A stretch of DNA of 64,000 nucleotides from Micromonospora cabrerizensis. GTDB lineage: Bacteria; Actinomycetota; Actinomycetes; Mycobacteriales; Micromonosporaceae. The notes below the pieces were generated by a model, which did no database searches, was not told where the DNA came from, and saw nothing but the letters and a program-made list of their open reading frames with translations. Position numbers and translations under genes: made by a program. Where the stretch lies: the NCBI RefSeq assembly GCF_022230955.1, contig NZ_JAKKFI010000060.1, positions 96,696-160,695 on the forward strand, in the 5' to 3' direction. Below, one piece after another: positions 28,028 to 38,750 of the stretch. Position 1 is the stretch's first letter, and every line of letters starts with the position of its first letter.

Positions 28028-28933
28028 TCAGGCGGCGCGGCGCCGCTCGTCGGCCTGACCGGTTCCCGCCGCCAACGCGGCGTGACCGGCGTGCGCCGCC
28101 GGTGCGGCGAACCGATCGGCGGCCTGCGCCGGGTACGAGTCGGCGCGAACCACCCGCAGCGGCCGGTCCACCTCGTCGGCGCCGAACCGCCAGCGCGACG
28201 GCGTCGGTTGCCGCTGGGGCGCGGGCCCACCGGGGCGCAGACCGGGCCGGGACAGCAGCACCGTGATCAGGTAGCCGACCACCAGGAAACCGTGGCTGAC
28301 CAGCCGCTCACCGCCCACCGAGCCGGTGGCCAGGTCGTTGACCGAGAGCAACAGCAGGGTGCCGACGAACGCGCTGAGCATCGGCAGCAGCCCGGCCGGC
28401 GGGCTGCGGCGTACCGCCACGAAGAGGAAGCCGGCGCCCACCGCCACGTTCCAGGCGGCCGACTCGTGCCACAGGTGCTGACCGGTGGGGTGCAGGTGAT
28501 CGGCGGTCGCGCCCCGGCCCACCTGGGCCAACCCGAGCACCAGCTGCACCGCGCCGAGCAGCCCGAGCGCCGCGCGCAGCCCGGCGACCAGCTTGCCGCG
28601 CCCGAACGCTGCGCGCAGCCCGCCGACCGACCGGCCACCCGCGGCCAACCCACCACCCGCGGCCAACCCACGGCGCGCGACCAGCCCACCGCGTTGCCAC
28701 CACGACCGACGGGCCGGGGCCGCCGCGGCGGCGGCCAGAATCGCCTCGGTCCGGTCGGGCACGTCGGTCACCAGACGGGTACGAACCCGACGGGTCACCG
28801 CCGCCGCCGCCGTGAACCAGACCCGACAATCGGCACACCCGTCAAGGTGCCCCTGCACCGCCGTCAGTTCGGCGGCGGTCTCCTCCCCGTCCAACTGCGC
28901 GGACAGGACCTCCCGCCACTGCTCACACCCCAT
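28028..28933 (-). CDS. Zinc-finger (zf-HC2) membrane protein
   Basis: The 301-residue protein starts with a zf-HC2-like anti-sigma zinc finger (Cys in MGCEQW, then HLDGCADC near residue 30-36) and continues into four to five membrane helices (LLGAVQLVLGLAQVG, AAWNVAVGAGFLFVAV, LLPMLSAFVGTLLLLSV). The C-terminus is Ala-rich. Proteins of this design are annotated as zf-HC2/DUF2275-type and some work as anti-sigma factors, but no sigma gene is adjacent. The neighbour on the opposite strand is an RNA-methyltransferase-like gene. Low complexity Gly/Ala repeats (AAGGGLAAGG) between finger and membrane reduce confidence in the linker. Confidence 0.82.
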   Translation of the reverse strand: MGCEQWREVLSAQLDGEETAAELTAVQGHLDGCADCRVWFTAAAAVTRRVRTRLVTDVPDRTEAILAAAAAAPARRSWWQRGGLVARRGLAAGGGLAAGGRSVGGLRAAFGRGKLVAGLRAALGLLGAVQLVLGLAQVGRGATADHLHPTGQHLWHESAAWNVAVGAGFLFVAVRRSPPAGLLPMLSAFVGTLLLLSVNDLATGSVGGERLVSHGFLVVGYLITVLLSRPGLRPGGPAPQRQPTPSRWRFGADEVDRPLRVVRADSYPAQAADRFAAPAAHAGHAALAAGTGQADERRRAA

Positions 28934-29005
28934 GTACCGGTAGTCGCTCCGAGGGCCGCTCCGGTTCCCGGCACCCGGGGCCTGTTGTGGAATACTCGCC
29001 CGATC

Positions 29006-30046
29006 ATGACGCGTTACGGCCTGCTCATCCTGCCCGCCACCAACCGGGTGTACGCCCGCTCCGCCGTCGACCTCACCCGGGCCGAGCTGGAGATCTTCGG
29101 CCGTTCGGCCCTCGACGGCCAGATCGGCGAGTTGGACACCGAGGTGGTCGGAGGGGCCTCCTACGTCACCTTCACCGGTGACGGGTTGACCGAGCGGGAC
29201 CTGACCGTCCTGGGCAACCTCTCCGCGGGGTACGCGCTGTTCGAGATCGTCGGTGAGCTGCTGCGCCCGATCGAGTGGAGCCGGCTGGACCGCTACGACG
29301 ACGACCTGCTCACCATCCAGAAGTACCCGGGCAAGACCAACGAGCAGTTCACCAAACTGCTGCTCAACGTCACCCTGCTCGCCTCGGACTGGGCCACCGA
29401 GATGACCAGCCGGCGGTTCCGGGTGCTCGACCCGCTCTGTGGCCGGGGCACCACCCTCAACCAGGCGCTGATGTACGGCTTCGACGCCGCCGGGGTGGAG
29501 CGCGACCAGAAGGACGTCGAGGCGTACCGGGCGTTCATCACCACCTGGCTGAAGCAGAAGCGGGTCAAGCACCGGGTGCTGGAGTCGGGGCCGGTGCGAC
29601 GGGAACGCAAGGTGGTCGGCCGGCGGGTGCGGATCGAGCTGGCGCCGACCCGCGAGGAGCACAAGGCCGGCCAGACCCAACTGCTGGACGTGGTCAACGC
29701 CGACACCACCCGCTCGGCGGAGTTCTTCCGCCCGGAGACCGTCGACCTGGTCGTCGCCGACGCGCCGTACGGCGTGCAGCACGGCAGCCGTACGGCCGAG
29801 AAGGGCCTGACCCGCGATCCGCTGGCGTTGCTCGCGGACGCCGCGCCGGTCTGGGCGCGGTTGCTGCGTCCCGGCGGCGCTCTCGGTATCTCCTGGAACA
29901 CCCACGTCGCCAGCCGTGAGGACGCGGCGGCGGCCTTGGCCGACGCCGGCCTGACCGTGGTCGACGCCGAGCCCTACCGCGCGCTACGGCACCGGGTCGA
30001 CCAGTCGATCATGCGAGACGTGCTGGTGGCCCGCCGCCCAGCCTGA
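29006..30046 (+). CDS. TRM11-like SAM-dependent RNA methyltransferase
   Basis: The 346-residue cytoplasmic enzyme has motif I VLDPLCGRGTTLNQALMYGFDAAGVERD near residue 142 and motif IV DAPYGVQHG near 252, the N-methyltransferase pattern of the TRM11/TrmG10-like family (PF01170). The N-terminus carries a THUMP-like region of weak similarity. tRNA or rRNA guanine N2 methylation is a family-level guess. ATG 29006 is preceded within 15 bp by AATACT, so the mRNA may be leaderless. It is divergent from the zinc-finger membrane protein. Confidence 0.82.
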   Translation: MTRYGLLILPATNRVYARSAVDLTRAELEIFGRSALDGQIGELDTEVVGGASYVTFTGDGLTERDLTVLGNLSAGYALFEIVGELLRPIEWSRLDRYDDDLLTIQKYPGKTNEQFTKLLLNVTLLASDWATEMTSRRFRVLDPLCGRGTTLNQALMYGFDAAGVERDQKDVEAYRAFITTWLKQKRVKHRVLESGPVRRERKVVGRRVRIELAPTREEHKAGQTQLLDVVNADTTRSAEFFRPETVDLVVADAPYGVQHGSRTAEKGLTRDPLALLADAAPVWARLLRPGGALGISWNTHVASREDAAAALADAGLTVVDAEPYRALRHRVDQSIMRDVLVARRPA

Positions 30047-30085
30047 ACGGCTCGCACCTCCGCCTCGCACCTCCGCCTCCGCCGC

Positions 30086-30118
30086 GCCATGCGCCACCCC
30101 ACCGGGTTCGCGCATGGC
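30086..30118 (+). terminator. Hairpin terminator after TRM11-like gene
   Basis: GCCATGCGC and its exact complement (9 bp) with a 15-base loop, 40 bp after the TRM11-like stop. Confidence 0.65.
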
Positions 30119-30129
30119 CTCTCGCGCTT

Positions 30130-30202
30130 CCCTTTGCTCTGCACCTGCGGAGGCACCAGCTACAGACCGCGAGTATCGCCTCCGCAGGTGCAGAGCAAAG
30201 GG
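30130..30202. repeat. Perfect 25-bp inverted repeat (long hairpin)
   Basis: The left arm (30130-30154, starting CCCTTTGCTCTGCACC) is exactly complementary to the right arm at 30178-30202 across 25 bases; the loop is 23 bases. It stands between the first hairpin and the kdp leader. Like the element at 21048 it is intergenic and AT-richer than surroundings. Confidence 0.85.
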
Positions 30203-30292
30203 GCGGACGACCGGTCCTGACCCCTGCGGGCCACCGAGGGTCTGTGCCGCATTTCACCTGTTCAGTGCACGGGTGTGAAAACCACGTCAAGA

Positions 30293-30395
30293 AAAGGTTC
30301 GCCTCCGTCATGGTCGCGTTATGACCCCTGCCCTCCGGCGGGTGGTGGGGCTTTGATTGCCCGGCGCGACCGGAAGGCGGTCGCGACGAACCTTT
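30293..30395 (+). ncRNA. Candidate structured leader of kdp operon
   Basis: AAAGGTTCG at 30293 is an exact complement of CGAACCTTT at 30387, closing a roughly 100-base domain. Inside are GTCAT/ATGAC (30307/30321) and a perfect CGCGACCG/CGGTCGCG hairpin (30365-30385). The last arm ends 8 bp before the ribosome site of the first kdp reading frame, so pairing could gate translation. It does not match the ydaO motif or any riboswitch I recognise. Whether it folds and binds a ligand is untested. Confidence 0.5.
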
Positions 30396-30413
30396 CCGGT
30401 ATGAGGAGTCAGC

Positions 30414-30497
30414 GTGTCTGACGTGGTGTTCGTGATCCTGACGGTGGCGCTGTTCGCAGTGCTCGCCCTGGTGGTCCGGGCGGTGGAGAAGCTGTGA
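30414..30497 (+). CDS. 27-residue membrane peptide upstream of kdpF
   Basis: GTG start with GAGGAG five bases upstream, 27 residues: one hydrophobic helix ([18 protein letters not shown]) ending in the charged RAVEKL. Its TGA overlaps the kdpF GTG by 4 bp, so it is translated in the same chain. It resembles the small peptide encoded before kdpF in several other bacteria, though I cannot verify that here. It is too short for common gene callers. A role in Kdp assembly or stability is a guess. Confidence 0.7.
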   Translation: MSDVVFVILTVALFAVLALVVRAVEKL

Positions 30498-30583
30498 ACG
30501 CGGTCAACGCCGTCGGTCTGGTGCTCGCGATCGTCCTGGGCGCGTTCCTGGTGTTCGCCCTGCTGTTTCCGGAGCGCTTCTGA
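30494..30583 (+). CDS. kdpF: KdpF, small subunit of potassium-transporting ATPase
   Basis: The 29-residue single-helix peptide ends in the KdpF-like PERF (helix [20 protein letters not shown]). KdpF stabilises the KdpFABC complex in the membrane. Its GTG overlaps the preceding stop (GTGA) and its TGA overlaps the kdpA ATG (ATGA), so translation is coupled through the chain. Confidence 0.88.
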   Translation: MNAVNAVGLVLAIVLGAFLVFALLFPERF

Positions 30584-32238
30584 TGACCATGACAACAGCG
30601 GGCGTCATCTTCATCGTGACGCTGGTGGCGGCCCTCGTCGCCGTCTACAAGCCGTTCGGTAACTACATGTTCCGGGCGGTGGCCGGTACGAAGCAGTCGC
30701 GGGTCGAGCGGGGCATCTTCCGGCTGGTCGGGGTCAACCCGGCCGCCGAGCAGACCTGGGGGGTGTACGCCCGCAGCGTGCTCGCGTTCTCCGCGGTCTC
30801 GATCCTGTTCCTGTACCTGTTCCAGCGGGTGCAGAACCACCTGTGGCTGTCCCTGGGGTTCGACCCGGTGGTGCCGCACGGCGCGTGGAACACGGCCGTG
30901 TCGTTCGTGACCAACACCAACTGGCAGTCGTACTCGGGTGAGTCGACCATGGGCCACCTGGTGCAGATGGCCGGCCTGGCCGTGCAGAACTTCACCTCCG
31001 CGGCGGTCGGCGTCGCGGTGGCGGTGGCCCTGGTACGCGGCTTCGCCCGCAGCCGGACCGGGCAGCTCGGCAACTTCTGGGTCGACCTGACCCGGATCGT
31101 GCTGCGGATCCTGCTGCCGATCGCCGTGCTCGGTGCCATCGCACTGATGATCGGCGGCGTGGTGCAGAACCTCTCCGGCGGCACCGACGTGAGCACGCTG
31201 ACCGGCGGCACCCAGACCATCACCGGCGGTCCGGTCGCCAGCCAGGAAGTGATCAAGGAGCTGGGCACCAACGGCGGCGGTTTCTACAACGTCAACAGCG
31301 CCCACCCGTTCGAGAACCCCACCACCTGGACGAACTGGCTGCAGATCTTCCTGATCTTCCTGATCCCGTTCAGCCTGCCCCGGGTCTTCGGCCGGATGGT
31401 CGGGCAGAACCGGCAGGGCTACGCCATCGCCGCGGTGATGGGCATCCTCGCGTTCCTCAGCGTCGTCCTCACCAACGTCTTCGAGCTGGCCGGCCACGGC
31501 ACGGTGCCGCAGGCCGTCGGTGCGGCGATGGAGGGCAAGGAGGTGCGGTTCGACGTGTCGAACTCGGCCACCTTCGCCGCCGCCACCACGCTGACCTCAA
31601 CCGGTGCGGTGAACTCGTTCCACGACTCGTTCACCTCGCTCGGCGGCATGATGACCATGGTCAACATGATGCTCGGCGAGGTCGCGCCGGGCGGCACCGG
31701 TTCCGGGCTGTACGGCCTGCTCATCCTCGCGGTGATCACGGTCTTCGTGGCCGGCCTGATGGTGGGCCGCACCCCCGAGTACCTGGGCAAGAAGATCAGC
31801 TCGCGGGAGATCAAGTTCGCCTCGCTCTACTTCCTGATCACGCCGATCCTGGTGTTGGTCGGCACGGCGGCCGCGTTCGCCACCGGCAACAACTCCACGG
31901 CGCTCAACGTCGGCCCGCACGGCCTCTCCGAGGTGCTGTACGCGTTCACCTCGGCCAGCAACAACAACGGCTCCGCCTTCGGCGGCATCACGGTCAACAC
32001 CACCTGGTGGGACACCGCGCTCGGGTTGTGCATGCTGCTGGGCCGGTTCCTGCCGATCATCTTCGTGCTCGCGTTGGCCGGCTCGCTGGCCCGCCAGGCA
32101 CCCACCCCCGCGTCCGAGGGCACCCTGCCGACCCACCGACCGCTGTTCATCGGCCTGGTCGTCGGCGTCACCGTGGTCCTCGTCGCGCTGACCTTCCTGC
32201 CCGCGCTCGCGCTCGGCCCGCTGGCAGAGGGGCTCTGA
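30583..32238 (+). CDS. kdpA: Potassium-transporting ATPase subunit A
   Basis: KdpA is the potassium channel-like subunit of the KdpFABC pump. The 551-residue protein has about ten membrane helices and the selectivity-filter segments typical of Kdp[36 protein letters not shown] and the repeated filter near [13 protein letters not shown]. Conserved glycines in these loops are present. Starts overlap kdpF by 1-4 bp; kdpB follows within 25 bp. Full length. Confidence 0.97.
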   Translation: MTMTTAGVIFIVTLVAALVAVYKPFGNYMFRAVAGTKQSRVERGIFRLVGVNPAAEQTWGVYARSVLAFSAVSILFLYLFQRVQNHLWLSLGFDPVVPHGAWNTAVSFVTNTNWQSYSGESTMGHLVQMAGLAVQNFTSAAVGVAVAVALVRGFARSRTGQLGNFWVDLTRIVLRILLPIAVLGAIALMIGGVVQNLSGGTDVSTLTGGTQTITGGPVASQEVIKELGTNGGGFYNVNSAHPFENPTTWTNWLQIFLIFLIPFSLPRVFGRMVGQNRQGYAIAAVMGILAFLSVVLTNVFELAGHGTVPQAVGAAMEGKEVRFDVSNSATFAAATTLTSTGAVNSFHDSFTSLGGMMTMVNMMLGEVAPGGTGSGLYGLLILAVITVFVAGLMVGRTPEYLGKKISSREIKFASLYFLITPILVLVGTAAAFATGNNSTALNVGPHGLSEVLYAFTSASNNNGSAFGGITVNTTWWDTALGLCMLLGRFLPIIFVLALAGSLARQAPTPASEGTLPTHRPLFIGLVVGVTVVLVALTFLPALALGPLAEGL

Positions 32239-32258
32239 CCATCATGAGGAACAAGGAC

Positions 32259-34466
32259 ATGTCCGTCACCTCTGTGACATCCGGGACCGACGAGCAACCG
32301 ACCGCCGGCACCCCCGCCACCCAGGGCAACCGGACCGGCGGGGGCCTGCTCGACCCCCAGCAGCTCATCCGGTCCCTGCCGGACGCGGTACGCAAGCTCA
32401 ACCCGACCACGCTGTGGCGCAACCCGGTGATGCTGATCGTGGAGGTCGGCGCGGCCTTCACCACCGTCCTGGCGGTGGCCGACCCGTCGGTGTTCGCCTG
32501 GGCGATCACCGTCTGGCTCTGGTTGACCGTGGTCTTCGCCAACCTCGCCGAGGCGGTCGCCGAGGGCCGGGGCAAGGCCCAGGCCGCCGCGCTGCGGCAG
32601 GCCAAGCGGGACACCATCGCGACCCGCCTGATCGACTGGAAGCCCGGCGCGCGGGCCAACACCTACCGCGACGAGGCGGTGCCCGCGCCCGAGCTGCGTC
32701 AGGGCGACATCGTGCTCATCGAGGCGGGCGGCATCATCCCCGGCGACGGCGACATCGTCGAGGGCATCGCCAGCGTCGACGAGTCGGCCATCACCGGCGA
32801 GTCGGCCCCGGTCATCCGGGAGTCCGGTGGCGACCGCAGCGCGGTCACCGGTGGCACCAAGGTGCTCTCCGACCAGATCATCGTGAAAATCACCCAGAAG
32901 CCGGGGGAGAGCTTCATCGACCGGATGATCGCCCTGGTCGAGGGCGCCAACCGGCAGAAGACGCCGAACGAGATCGCGCTGAACATCCTGCTCGCCGCGC
33001 TCACGGTCATCTTCCTGCTGGCCGTGGTCACCCTCCAGCCGTTGGCGATCTTCTCTAAGGCGTACCAGGCGGCGGCGCCGGACAGCGGGGCGATCACCGG
33101 TTCCGGTGTCACCGGGGTCGTGCTGGTCTCGCTGCTGGTCTGCCTCATCCCGACGACCATCGGCGCGCTGCTCTCCGCGATCGGCATCGCCGGTATGGAC
33201 CGGTTGGTACAGCGCAACGTCCTGGCCATGAGTGGTCGGGCCGTCGAGGCCGCCGGTGACGTCAACACCCTGCTGCTGGACAAGACCGGCACCATCACGC
33301 TGGGCAACCGGCAGGCCGCCGAGTTCGTACCGGTCGAGGGGGTTGACGCCGCGAAGCTGGCCGACGCCGCGCAGATGTCCAGCCTGGCCGACGAGACCCC
33401 GGAGGGGCGCTCGGTGGTCGTGCTGGCGAAGAACGAGTTCGGGCTGCGCGAGCGCGAACCCGGCGTGATGCCGCACGCCACGTTCGTGCCGTTCACCGCG
33501 CAGACCCGGATGAGCGGCGTCGACCTGACCCCGGACGCCAGCGTGGACGGCGGCGCGGTCGGCACGGCCCGCCGGGTCCGCAAGGGCGCCGCCGCCGCGG
33601 TGATGAAGTGGGTACGCGAGAACGGCGGTCACCCGACCGAGCAGGTCGGCGAGATCGTGGACGCGATCAGCGGCACCGGCGGCACCCCGCTGGTGGTCGC
33701 CGAGCACGTCGACGGTGAGCCCGCCCGCGCCCTGGGCGTCATCCACCTCAAGGACGTCGTCAAGTCCGGCATGCGCGAGCGGTTCGACGAGATGCGCCGG
33801 ATGGGCATCCGGACCGTGATGATCACCGGTGACAACCCGCGCACCGCGAAGGCCATCGCCGACGAGGCAGGGGTGGACGACTTCCTGGCCGAGGCCACGC
33901 CGGAGGACAAGCTCGCGCTGATCAAGCGCGAGCAGGAGGGCGGTCGGCTGGTCGCGATGACCGGTGACGGCACCAACGACGCGCCGGCGCTCGCGCAGGC
34001 GGACGTCGGGGTGGCGATGAACACCGGTACGTCGGCCGCCAAGGAGGCCGGCAACATGGTCGACCTCGACTCCGACCCGACCAAGCTGATCGAGATCGTG
34101 GAGATCGGCAAGCAGTTGCTGATCACCCGTGGCGCGCTGACCACGTTCAGCATCGCCAACGACATCGCGAAGTACTTCGCGATCATCCCGGCCATGTTCG
34201 CCGGCCTCTACCCGAGCCTGGACGCGCTGAACATCATGCGGCTGTCCAGCCCGGAGTCGGCGATCCTGTCCGCGGTCATCTTCAACGCCCTGGTGATCAT
34301 CGCGCTGATCCCACTCGCCCTGCGGGGCGTGCGGTACCGGCCGGCCGCCGCGTCGAAGCTGCTCAGCCGCAACCTGCTGGTCTACGGGCTGGGCGGCATC
34401 ATCGTGCCGTTCATCGGGATCAAAATCATCGACCTGCTCATCCAGTTCATCCCGGGGATTTCGTGA
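32259..34466 (+). CDS. kdpB: Potassium-transporting ATPase subunit B (P-type ATPase)
   Basis: KdpB hydrolyses ATP for the Kdp pump. The 735-residue protein has the phosphorylation site [16 protein letters not shown] near residue 340, the TGES actuator motif ITGESAPV, nucleotide-site KGAAAAV and hinge motif [17 protein letters not shown]. Two starts are possible: ATG 32259 with GAGGA eight bases upstream (chosen), or ATG 32244 in the same frame. A longer hydrophilic N-terminus of about 40 residues precedes the first helix. The stop overlaps the kdpC start. Confidence 0.97.
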   Translation: MSVTSVTSGTDEQPTAGTPATQGNRTGGGLLDPQQLIRSLPDAVRKLNPTTLWRNPVMLIVEVGAAFTTVLAVADPSVFAWAITVWLWLTVVFANLAEAVAEGRGKAQAAALRQAKRDTIATRLIDWKPGARANTYRDEAVPAPELRQGDIVLIEAGGIIPGDGDIVEGIASVDESAITGESAPVIRESGGDRSAVTGGTKVLSDQIIVKITQKPGESFIDRMIALVEGANRQKTPNEIALNILLAALTVIFLLAVVTLQPLAIFSKAYQAAAPDSGAITGSGVTGVVLVSLLVCLIPTTIGALLSAIGIAGMDRLVQRNVLAMSGRAVEAAGDVNTLLLDKTGTITLGNRQAAEFVPVEGVDAAKLADAAQMSSLADETPEGRSVVVLAKNEFGLREREPGVMPHATFVPFTAQTRMSGVDLTPDASVDGGAVGTARRVRKGAAAAVMKWVRENGGHPTEQVGEIVDAISGTGGTPLVVAEHVDGEPARALGVIHLKDVVKSGMRERFDEMRRMGIRTVMITGDNPRTAKAIADEAGVDDFLAEATPEDKLALIKREQEGGRLVAMTGDGTNDAPALAQADVGVAMNTGTSAAKEAGNMVDLDSDPTKLIEIVEIGKQLLITRGALTTFSIANDIAKYFAIIPAMFAGLYPSLDALNIMRLSSPESAILSAVIFNALVIIALIPLALRGVRYRPAAASKLLSRNLLVYGLGGIIVPFIGIKIIDLLIQFIPGIS

Positions 34467-35347
34467 TGCGCCTACCGACCTGGATCGCCCAACACCTCGC
34501 CGCGCTGCGCGCCGTGCTCGTCTTCACGGTGCTGCTCGGCCTGGTCTACCCGCTGGCCCTGGTGGCGCTCGGTCAGCTGCCCGGCCTCAACCACAAGGCC
34601 GACGGCTCGCTGATCACCGTGGGCGGGAACACCGCCGGCAGCGCGCTGATCGGCCAGTCCTTCACCGACGCGGACGGCAACCCCGTCGCCCGCTACTTCC
34701 AGTCCCGTCCCTCCGCGGCCGGCGACGGCTACGACCCGACGGCCACCTCGGCCAGCAACCTGGGCCCCGAGAGCGTGGTCGACACCATCGCCACCGACCC
34801 GGAGGAGTCCAGCGAGAGCCTGCTCACCCAGGTGTGCGGGCGCAGCAAGGCCATCGGCGAGCTCGACGGCGTCGACGGGCGACGCCCCTACTGCACCGAC
34901 GACGGGGTGGGGGCCGTGCTCGCGGTCTTCCGCGCCGACGGTCTGACCGGCCGGGTCACCCGGGTGGTCAGCGTCAACCAGGCCGCCCCGGCCACCCCGT
35001 TCGTCACCGAGTACGAGGGTGTCGCGGTGGAGCCGGCCCAGCCGGGCGAGGACTACGTGGCCGCCGGCGGGGTGGTCACCCCGATCCGCGGCGACGCGCC
35101 CGCCGAGCCGGCCGTGCCCGCCGACGCGGTCACCGCCAGCGGCAGCGGTCTCGACCCGCAGATCAGCCCGGCGTACGCCGAGTTGCAGGTGAACCGGGTC
35201 GCGCGCGAGCGCGGCGCGGACCCGGCGGCGGTCCGCAAGCTGGTCGAGGAGCACACCGACGGGCGTGGGCTCGGCTTCATGGGCCAGCCGGGGGTCAACG
35301 TGTTGGAGCTCAACATCGCCCTCGACAAGCAGTTCGCCGCACGCTGA
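34463..35347 (+). CDS. kdpC: Potassium-transporting ATPase subunit C, enlarged
   Basis: KdpC is a single-helix subunit that assists ATP binding of KdpB. N-terminal helix ([21 protein letters not shown]), [10 protein letters not shown] and [26 protein letters not shown] motifs, and the C-terminal [18 protein letters not shown] to [11 protein letters not shown] region are all KdpC. Between them lies an insertion of about 90-100 residues that is absent from the roughly 190-residue E. coli form, containing two Cys and a Pro/Ala-rich stretch ([12 protein letters not shown]). GTG 34463 or ATG 34466 overlap the kdpB stop. A strong hairpin follows. Confidence 0.94.
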   Translation: MMRLPTWIAQHLAALRAVLVFTVLLGLVYPLALVALGQLPGLNHKADGSLITVGGNTAGSALIGQSFTDADGNPVARYFQSRPSAAGDGYDPTATSASNLGPESVVDTIATDPEESSESLLTQVCGRSKAIGELDGVDGRRPYCTDDGVGAVLAVFRADGLTGRVTRVVSVNQAAPATPFVTEYEGVAVEPAQPGEDYVAAGGVVTPIRGDAPAEPAVPADAVTASGSGLDPQISPAYAELQVNRVARERGADPAAVRKLVEEHTDGRGLGFMGQPGVNVLELNIALDKQFAAR

Positions 35348-35357
35348 GCGCACTCGG

Positions 35358-35392
35358 GGGCGGGGCCGTGCCCACCGGGCGCGGCCCCGCCC
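35358..35392 (+). terminator. Hairpin between kdpC and kdpD
   Basis: A GC-rich perfect stem (GGGCGGGGCCG-type arms with an inner GCCC/GGGC) in the 73-bp gap. It could reduce read-through from the structural genes into the sensor genes. Confidence 0.7.
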
Positions 35393-35420
35393 GCCGATCT
35401 GACCAGGGAGGATGGTCCCC

Positions 35421-37966
<2,546 letters not shown>

Positions 37967-37970
<4 letters not shown>

Positions 37971-38647
37971 CGCGCATCCTGGTCGTCGACGACGAACCGC
38001 AGATCCTGCGCGCCCTGCGGATCAACCTGCGCGCCCGCCGGTACGACGTGGACGTCGCCGCGACCGGCGCCGCCGCGTTGAAGGCCGCCGCCAGCCACCC
38101 GCCCGACCTGGTGGTGCTGGATCTCGGTCTGCCCGACATCGACGGGGTGGAGGTGATCCGCGGCCTGCGCGGATGGACCGCCGTGCCGATCATCGTGCTC
38201 TCCGGCCGGGCCGGCAGCGAGGACAAGGTCGCGGCGCTCGACGCCGGTGCGGACGACTACGTCACCAAGCCGTTCGGGGTGGAGGAGCTGCTGGCCCGCA
38301 TCCGCGCGGTGACCCGCCGCCTCGGCGCGCCCAACGAGGCGGTGCCGGCGTTGCGGATCGGTCGGCACACCGTCGACCTGGCCGACCACAGCGTGCGGCG
38401 CGACGACGGCACCGAGGTCAAGTTGACCCCCATCCAGTGGAGCGTGCTGGAGAAGCTGCTGCGCCACCCCGGCAAGCTGGTCAGCCAGCGTCAGCTCCTC
38501 CAGGACGTGTGGGGGCCGGAATACCAGAACGAGACCAACTACCTGCGGCAGTACCTGGCCCAGCTGCGGCGCAAGCTGGAGGACGACCCGGCCCGCCCCC
38601 GCCACCTCATCACCGAGCCCGGAATGGGTTACCGCTACCGCCCCTGA
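37967..38647 (+). CDS. kdpE: Response regulator KdpE
   Basis: The 226-residue OmpR-type response regulator has a receiver domain with the acidic pair DDE (residues 8-10), phospho-acceptor Asp in LVVLDLGLPDIDG near 51, and Lys in YVTKPFG near 100. The C-terminal winged helix has LTPIQWSVLEKLLRHPGKLVSQRQLLQDVWG and TEPGMGYRYRP. The start overlaps the kdpD stop by 4 bp (ATGA). It should activate the kdp promoter upstream. Confidence 0.96.
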
Positions 38648-38651
38648 CCCG

Positions 38652-38680
38652 TTGACACCCGCCGGTGGACATTGAAGAAT
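38652..38680 (+). promoter_or_regulatory. Candidate vegetative promoter
   Basis: TTGACA at 38652 and AAGAAT 17 bp further, upstream of the FAD oxidoreductase gene; a 4/6 match to TATAAT. Confidence 0.5.
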
Positions 38681-38750
38681 TTCGTTCGCAGCGGCAGCGG
38701 CGTGCTTCTGTAACCGTCCCCTTCACCGGTTACCCCTCGGGAGCTCCGCC

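Larger units (their letters stand above)
30047..30413. other. Intergenic region: two inverted repeats and kdp leader
   Basis: No gene is seen. From left: Pro/Arg-codon-like CCTCCGCCTCG repeats, a 9-bp hairpin, a 25-bp perfect hairpin, TTTCAC/GTGAAA arms at 30252 and 30275 that might hold a regulator, then the potentially structured leader of the kdp operon. Confidence 0.7.

Noticed and set aside
30293..30395. Second c-di-AMP riboswitch before kdp
   Set aside because: The conserved ydaO blocks found at 6650-6820 are absent here, so only a generic structured-leader claim is made.
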